A stretch of DNA of 64,000 nt. It comes from Rhizobium ecuadorense. GTDB taxonomy: Bacteria; Pseudomonadota; Alphaproteobacteria; Rhizobiales; Rhizobiaceae. The stretch lies in the NCBI RefSeq assembly GCF_001187535.1, contig NZ_LFIO01000207.1, positions 1 through 64,000 of the forward strand, read 5' to 3'. The notes under the pieces were generated by a model. That model saw only the letters and a program-made list of their open reading frames with translations, made no database searches and was not told where the DNA came from. The first letter of the stretch is position 1. Each line of letters begins with the position of its first letter. Positions 59,761 through 64,000 of this stretch are shown here, piece after piece. The position numbers were made by a program, and so were the translations under genes.

Positions 59761-60708
59761 ATGTCAGCCATCATTCTCGACGTTCTTCCCATCTTCATCC
59801 TGATCCTCATTGGCTGGCTGATCGTCCGCAGCGGCTTGATGGCATCGAATGTCGGCGAAGCGCTCAGCGAATTCGTCTTCAAGATCGCCGTGCCGCTCTT
59901 ACTCTTCCGCACGATCGCCGAGGCGGATTTCCATGGCGCCTCGCCTTTCCGGCTGTGGATCGTCTATTTCTCAGGCGTTGCCATCACCTGGGCGACCGCA
60001 CATATCGCCGCCACACGCCTCTTCGGTCGTGACGAACGGATCGGCGTGCTGGCCGGCGTTTCCTCGGCTTTCGCCAATAATATCTTCATCGGCCTGCCGC
60101 TCGTCGAGCGCACCGTCGGCGATGAAGGGTTGGTGGCGCTGTCGATCCTGCTTGCCGTGCATCTGCCGGTGATGATGGTCGCCGGCACGGTGCTGATGGA
60201 GCATGCCGAGCGCAAGATCGCCGGGAAAAGCGATCGCAGCATGGTGCTGGTGCTTCGCCAGATCGCCGTCAATCTCGTGCGCAATCCGCTGGTGATCGGG
60301 CTTGCGGGCGGCATGGCCATGCATCTTTCCGGTCTCACCATGCCGGTAACGCTGGAAACTGTCGTCAAGCAGATCGCCGGCATTGCCGGTCCCGCGGCGC
60401 TGATCTCGCTCGGCATGGCACTGGAGAAATACGGCATCTCAGGCAATCTCGGCATTGCCAGCGTCACATCGAGCCTGAAGCTGCTGCTGCTGCCCGGCTG
60501 CGTCTGGGCGGCGAGCCATCTCCTCGGCCTCAGCCCCGAATGGACGGCGGCAATCGTGCTGACCTCCTCGGTGCCCACAGGCGTCAACGCCTGGCTGATC
60601 GCCAATCGATTCGGCGTCGGCCATAGCATTGCCGCCTCGACGATCACCGTCACGACGGCGCTCGGCGCCATCACGGTCTCGCTCTGGGCCTATTTCCTGG
60701 GTGCCTGA
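59761..60708 (+). CDS. AEC-family (auxin efflux carrier-type) transporter
   Basis: This 315-residue inner-membrane protein has about ten hydrophobic segments in two halves. It starts with MSAIILDVLPIFILILIGWL and has the family features FVFKIAVPLLLFRTI (about 39-53) and SSAFANNIFIGLPLV (about 101-115). The second half begins near 180, with NPLVIGLAGG. Bacterial members often carry malate, malonate or other organic acids. ATG 59761 gives the TM1 start; the longer frame upstream is Arg/Cys-rich noncoding. The substrate is unknown. Confidence 0.9.
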   Translation: MSAIILDVLPIFILILIGWLIVRSGLMASNVGEALSEFVFKIAVPLLLFRTIAEADFHGASPFRLWIVYFSGVAITWATAHIAATRLFGRDERIGVLAGVSSAFANNIFIGLPLVERTVGDEGLVALSILLAVHLPVMMVAGTVLMEHAERKIAGKSDRSMVLVLRQIAVNLVRNPLVIGLAGGMAMHLSGLTMPVTLETVVKQIAGIAGPAALISLGMALEKYGISGNLGIASVTSSLKLLLLPGCVWAASHLLGLSPEWTAAIVLTSSVPTGVNAWLIANRFGVGHSIAASTITVTTALGAITVSLWAYFLGA

Positions 60709-60723
60709 AAAACACTCCGCACA

Positions 60724-60752
60724 GCAAAAGCCCGGCTTCGCGGGCCGGGCTC
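60724..60752 (-). terminator. Terminator of cycM
   Basis: On the minus strand AGCCCGGC, short loop, GCCGGGCT forms an 8-bp stem followed by TTTGC, 30 bases after the cycM stop. It lies between converging genes and may also serve the AEC gene. Confidence 0.7.
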
Positions 60753-60780
60753 TGTATGAAATGCGATTATACCGTCCGCG

Positions 60781-61347
60781 TCACTGCGTCGCGGTCTTCG
60801 GGTCCGGCAGCGGCACCGGCGAATCGGCCAGCGTGTGCAGGTAGAGAATGACGTTGGCGCGGTCCTGATCCTTCGCCAGACCGGCAAAGCCCATGGCGGT
60901 GCCGGGAACGTCCTTCTTCGGCGCCAGCAGGAACTTGTTGAGGAATTCGAAAGTCCACTTTTCGCTGCTGCCCTTGGAGAAATCCTTCATGGCAGCGGAA
61001 TAGGCAAAGCCCTCATGCGAGGCGATCGGGCGATCTACGACACCAAAGAGGTTGGGACCGACCTTGTTCGGTCCCCCTTTGGTGCCGTCATGACAGGCCT
61101 GACACTTCTTGAAGACCGTTTCACCGGCCTTGGCATCGGCAGAAGCGAGCAATTGCGCGATCGGAACGGCAGCAGCGGCAGGCGCAGCTTCGCCACCGGC
61201 GGCGGGCGCCTCTTCGGCAACGATCGCGAAACCTTCCTTTTCCGGCGCTTCGGAATGGAAGATCCCTTCGGACGCGATGGAGACCGACATCAGAACGAAA
61301 ATCGTTCCGAGCAGCGCCCCCACGGCCGTATTGACGTATGAATTCAT
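60781..61347 (-). CDS. cycM: Membrane-anchored c-type cytochrome
   Basis: This 188-residue cytochrome c has an uncleaved N-terminal anchor (about 8-28, [20 protein letters not shown]), an Ala/Pro/Glu-rich linker (about 35-70) and one class I haem domain. The haem site is CQACH (about 88-92), and the sixth-ligand Met is in GTAMGFAGL (about 158-166). It matches CycM/cytochrome c552, which carries electrons from the bc1 complex to aa3 oxidase in rhizobia. ATG 61347 ([10 protein letters not shown]) is chosen. It is divergent from kdsB. Confidence 0.92.
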   Translation of the reverse strand: MNSYVNTAVGALLGTIFVLMSVSIASEGIFHSEAPEKEGFAIVAEEAPAAGGEAAPAAAAVPIAQLLASADAKAGETVFKKCQACHDGTKGGPNKVGPNLFGVVDRPIASHEGFAYSAAMKDFSKGSSEKWTFEFLNKFLLAPKKDVPGTAMGFAGLAKDQDRANVILYLHTLADSPVPLPDPKTATQ

Positions 61348-61500
61348 CTGCAATGCTCCCCTTGCAGCCGGCAGACCATAACCGGACCATCTTGAAATCG
61401 CGCGGAACCTATGTCTTTTGGCTGATCGTTGCAACTGTCTAAATGGTCTTGTGCGTGAGACTTTTTGACACTTTTCAGCCCGGAATAGAAGGCCCGACCA

Positions 61501-62256
61501 ATGAGTGATTCAAATTTAGACGGCGTGCTCGTATTGATCCCGGCGCGCATGGCCTCCACCCGGCTTCCGGGCAAGCCGCTCGCCGATATTTGCGGGCTGC
61601 CGATGATCGTTCAGGTGGCGCTGCGCGCCAAAGAAGCAGCCATCGGCCGCGTCGTCGTCGCCGTCGACGACACCCGGGTGTTCGATGCGGTTTCTGCCGC
61701 CGGCTTCGAAGTCGTCATGACCAGCAGCGATCATCAATCGGGTTCCGATCGGATCTTCGAGGCGCTGCAGAAAGTCGATCCAGCCGGCAAGGCGAAATTC
61801 ATCGTCAACGTCCAGGGCGATCTGCCGACGATCGATCCGGAAACCGTTCGCGCGGCTTTGCGCCCTCTCGAGAACGAAGCGGTCGATATCGGCACGCTGA
61901 CGACCGAAATCGACAATGAAGCGGATAAAACCGCGCCGCACATCGTCAAGGTCGTCGGTTCGCCGGTTTCCGACACGCGCCTGCGCGGGCTCTATTTCAC
62001 GCGGGCGACCGCACCTTACGGCAAGGGTCCGCTCTATCACCATATCGGCCTTTACGCCTATCGGCGCGCAGCACTCGAGCGGTTCGTATCGCTCGGGCCT
62101 TCGACACTCGAAAGGCGCGAATCGCTGGAGCAGTTGCGGGCGCTGGAGGCCGGAATGCGCATCGACGCCGAGATCGTTGACACGGTTCCGCTCGGTGTCG
62201 ATACTCCCGCCGACCTCGAAATAGCGCGGCGCATTCTCTCCGCAAAGTCGAACTGA
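61501..62256 (+). CDS. kdsB: 3-deoxy-manno-octulosonate cytidylyltransferase
   Basis: This 251-residue enzyme activates Kdo as CMP-Kdo for lipopolysaccharide inner core assembly. It has [19 protein letters not shown] (about 11-29), the CTP-binding region, [15 protein letters not shown] (about 81-95), [12 protein letters not shown] (about 106-117) and [15 protein letters not shown] (about 185-199). Length matches the E. coli enzyme (248). ATG 61501 is used. pheA follows after ten bases, an operon arrangement common in Rhizobiales. Confidence 0.96.
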   Translation: MSDSNLDGVLVLIPARMASTRLPGKPLADICGLPMIVQVALRAKEAAIGRVVVAVDDTRVFDAVSAAGFEVVMTSSDHQSGSDRIFEALQKVDPAGKAKFIVNVQGDLPTIDPETVRAALRPLENEAVDIGTLTTEIDNEADKTAPHIVKVVGSPVSDTRLRGLYFTRATAPYGKGPLYHHIGLYAYRRAALERFVSLGPSTLERRESLEQLRALEAGMRIDAEIVDTVPLGVDTPADLEIARRILSAKSN

Positions 62257-62266
62257 CGGGACCATC

Positions 62267-63121
62267 ATGAACATCAAGACCAACAGGATCGCCTTCCAGG
62301 GCGAATTCGGCGCCAATTCCGACATGGCCAGCCGGGACATGTTTCCGACCATGGAGCCGCTGCCCTGCCAGACTTTCGAGGACGCGTTCACGGCGGTCGA
62401 CAATGGCGACGCCGATATCGGCATGATCCCGATCGAGAATACGATCGCCGGGCGCGTCGCCGACATCCACCATTTGCTGCCCGAATCGCGCCTGCACATC
62501 ATCGGCGAGTATTTCATGCCGATCCGCTTCCAGCTGATGGTGCTGCCTGGGGTCACCAAGGACGAGATCCGCACGGTGCACAGCCATATCCACGCGCTCG
62601 GCCAGTGCCGCAAGATTGTCCGCGCCAACGGCTGGAAGCCCGTCATCGCCGGCGATACAGCCGGCGCGGCAAAGCTCGTGAAGGAAACCGGCGATCGTTC
62701 GATGGCGGCGCTCGCGCCGCGTCTTGCCGCCGATCTCTACGGGCTGGAGATCATCGCCGAAAATGTCGAGGATACCGAAAACAACGTCACCCGCTTCGTC
62801 GTGCTGTCGCGGGACGAGGAATGGGCGCAACGGAATTCGGCTGAGGAAAAGGTCGTCACCACCTTCGTCTTCAACGTCCGCAACATTCCGGCCGCGCTCT
62901 ACAAGGCGCTCGGCGGGTTCGCCACCAACAATATCAACATGACGAAGCTGGAAAGCTATCAGCTCGGCGGACGATTCGTGGCGACACAGTTCTACGCCGA
63001 TATCGAAGGCCATCCGAACGATCCGAACGTGCGCCGGGCATTGGAAGAGCTGCGGTTCTTCTCCGAGAAGGTGCGCATCCTCGGTGTCTACAAGGGACAT
63101 CCGATGCGCGGCCTGCTTTAA
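62267..63121 (+). CDS. pheA: Prephenate dehydratase
   Basis: This 284-residue monofunctional enzyme converts prephenate to phenylpyruvate for phenylalanine synthesis. The catalytic domain (about 1-185) has IAFQGEFGANSDMA, IGMIPIENTIAGRV and the Thr-Arg-Phe motif in NNVTRFVVL (about 175-183). The C-terminal ACT domain (about 198-275) has ALGGFATNNINMTKLESYQ, the Phe feedback site corresponding to GALV/ESRP (here the ESRP is changed to ESYQ). There is no chorismate mutase domain. It is probably co-transcribed with kdsB. Confidence 0.95.
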   Translation: MNIKTNRIAFQGEFGANSDMASRDMFPTMEPLPCQTFEDAFTAVDNGDADIGMIPIENTIAGRVADIHHLLPESRLHIIGEYFMPIRFQLMVLPGVTKDEIRTVHSHIHALGQCRKIVRANGWKPVIAGDTAGAAKLVKETGDRSMAALAPRLAADLYGLEIIAENVEDTENNVTRFVVLSRDEEWAQRNSAEEKVVTTFVFNVRNIPAALYKALGGFATNNINMTKLESYQLGGRFVATQFYADIEGHPNDPNVRRALEELRFFSEKVRILGVYKGHPMRGLL

Positions 63122-63141
63122 CAAGCCCCGCATCAGTCATA

Positions 63142-63510
63142 TTATCTATCCGGCTCACAGACGCGCAGCCGATGCCCATCCGGATCGAGTACGACGAAGG
63201 TCGGGCCGAAATCCAGTTCGGTCAGCTCCTGGGCGATCGGCAGGCCGCGGCCGCGCCAATCGTCATAATGCCGGGCGACGGCATTTTCCCCCGTCACCAT
63301 GAAGGCCACTTCGCCGCGGTTGCCGATGGCGGAGGGCTGCGGCTCGACCTTGCTGCGCCGCCAGAGGCCGAGGGTGAAGCCGCCGTCGAGCGGAAAGGCA
63401 ACGAAATTCGGCGCCTCGACGGCTGGTTCGCGGTTCAGGAGGTTGCGATAGAAGCCGGCGCTTTCGCCCGGGTCCTTGACGTAGAGGATAATCAGATTGG
63501 GGCTGGTCAT
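63142..63510 (-). CDS. VOC-family (glyoxalase-like) protein
   Basis: This 122-residue protein of the vicinal-oxygen-chelate fold has two beta-alpha-beta-beta-beta halves: LIILYVKDPGESAGFYRNLL (about 6-25) and the C-terminal LDFGPTFVVLDPDGHRLRV. His, Glu and Asp residues compatible with a metal site occur, but the pattern is incomplete, so it may bind a drug or small molecule without catalysis. ATG 63510 (MTSPNLI) fits the fold; the longer frame upstream is Arg/Ser-rich noncoding. No partner gene is evident. Confidence 0.88.
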   Translation of the reverse strand: MTSPNLIILYVKDPGESAGFYRNLLNREPAVEAPNFVAFPLDGGFTLGLWRRSKVEPQPSAIGNRGEVAFMVTGENAVARHYDDWRGRGLPIAQELTELDFGPTFVVLDPDGHRLRVCEPDR

Positions 63511-63645
63511 TTTGGTTCTCCCGTTTATGTGAAATGGTGAGGGCGAGGCCCCGCTGCTGCCACTGAATGGCAGCAGGACGTGGGAGGCTCGGCGACTGCG
63601 GCGCCTCGTTTCCGTCGGGCCGAAGATCAATGGTAATGAAGTAAC

Positions 63646-63906
63646 TTAGAGCGGAAAACGATCCTCGCGGCGCGGGCCGCGCCCGTCCATGAAGCCGAGG
63701 TCACGCTTCAAGGAATCCGGTGTCGATTCAAGATCGAGTTTCGGACGGCCTCCCCTGGGATTCCGAAGAAAGCCCATGACCAGTCGCAGCAAGCCGGAGC
63801 GCGCCGATTGGCGGGCGTCGGCAAAAGTTTCGGCTGAAATCACATCGGCAAAGGTCTCAGTGGTAAAACGGTCGTTGGCGAAATGGATGGCGGGAGGCGT
63901 TGCCAT
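63646..63906 (-). CDS. Small DUF1127-like protein
   Basis: This 86-residue protein has an Ala/Thr/Phe-rich N-terminal half and a basic middle (SGLLRLVMGFLRNPRGGRPK, about 37-56). It ends in STPDSLKRDLGFMDGRGPRRED, which resembles the LxDIGL-R-like part of DUF1127 proteins (here LKRDLGFMDGR). DUF1127 proteins are small Arg-rich regulators or RNA-linked proteins in alphaproteobacteria. ATG 63906 follows AAGGAGTACTGATC, an excellent ribosome site, which supports expression. The family assignment is tentative. Confidence 0.65.
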   Translation of the reverse strand: MATPPAIHFANDRFTTETFADVISAETFADARQSARSGLLRLVMGFLRNPRGGRPKLDLESTPDSLKRDLGFMDGRGPRREDRFPL

Positions 63907-63957
63907 GATCAGTACTCCTTCCCTAGCGCATCGACACGATGCGCGGAACCTTGGATG

Positions 63958-63999
63958 CTACAGCGACCTTTGCGCGTCCAAAGACGCGCGGCGCTGTAG
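63958..63999. repeat. Palindromic intergenic repeat at the right edge
   Basis: CTACAGCG (63958-63965) and CGCTGTAG (63992-63999) are the outer arms of a palindrome. Inner arms TGCGCGTC and GACGCGC surround CAAA. This GCGCGTC...GACGCGC / CTACAGCG pattern recurs between genes across Rhizobium genomes, from memory. It may continue beyond the window. Confidence 0.6.
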
Positions 64000-64000
64000 T

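Overview
The window is a 64 kb stretch of core chromosome from a high-GC alphaproteobacterium of the Rhizobiaceae, most likely a Rhizobium of the etli/leguminosarum group. This rests on gene content and order: a complete C-P lyase cluster with two PhnE permeases, a yejABEF peptide importer, a TM-less FtsK, polA followed by an sRNA-like locus and a MarR gene, dnaK-dnaJ close to recF, and rhizobial-style palindromic intergenic repeats. I see no insertion sequence, prophage, CRISPR array, tRNA or rRNA. Almost every protein belongs to a known family, so any novelty lies mostly in intergenic elements and unusual family members.

Layout. 0.3-3.5 kb: a small RMF-like protein, pncB (NAD salvage), a membrane-anchored small protein and a GhrA-type reductase. 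3.5-9.3 kb: the yejF-E-B-A oligopeptide ABC importer on the minus strand. 9.5-15.6 kb: mepA, mgsA, glk, an MsbA-like exporter, dapB and gpmA (cell wall and central carbon). 15.6-28.6 kb: the phosphonate system, with phnF divergent from phnGHIJK, phnL plus a hexapeptide transferase, phnC, phnD, phnE1, phnE2, a 2H phosphoesterase (DUF1045), phnM and phnN. 28.6-34.7 kb: a GrpB-family protein and a LysR regulator divergent from a PotDABC-like polyamine-type importer. 34.7-41.1 kb: ftsK, polA, the sRNA locus and marR. 41.1-49.4 kb: an MHYT-PAS-GGDEF-EAL protein, an M20 peptidase, an SH3 protein with an Arg/Asp repeat tail and a class A PBP. 49.7-55.3 kb: dnaK, dnaJ, a 66-residue orphan, an XRE regulator and recF. 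55.3-64 kb: moeB, GNAT, a D-2-hydroxyacid dehydrogenase, a second SH3 protein, a PfkB kinase, an AEC carrier, cycM, kdsB, pheA, a VOC protein and a DUF1127-like protein.

The phosphonate genes form one pathway. PhnCDE imports the substrate. PhnG-L with PhnM makes the alpha-D-ribose-1-methylphosphonate adduct and cleaves its C-P bond. The cyclic phosphate product is probably opened by the DUF1045 protein, since no phnP is present, and PhnN then makes PRPP. The phnF-phnG gap holds a Pho-box-like repeat, a matching -10 and overlapping palindromes, which suggests phosphate-starvation activation combined with PhnF repression.

Main leads: an sRNA-like locus between polA and marR at the position I recall for the alpha-r7/Smr7C family; a second orphan terminator between the PfkB and AEC genes; two exact TTAA-N7-TTAA (CtrA-type) motifs upstream of envelope genes; a LysR operator-like array; a soluble FtsK; and a MoeB lacking the zinc cysteines. 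I did not find a clear candidate for an entirely new multi-gene system.
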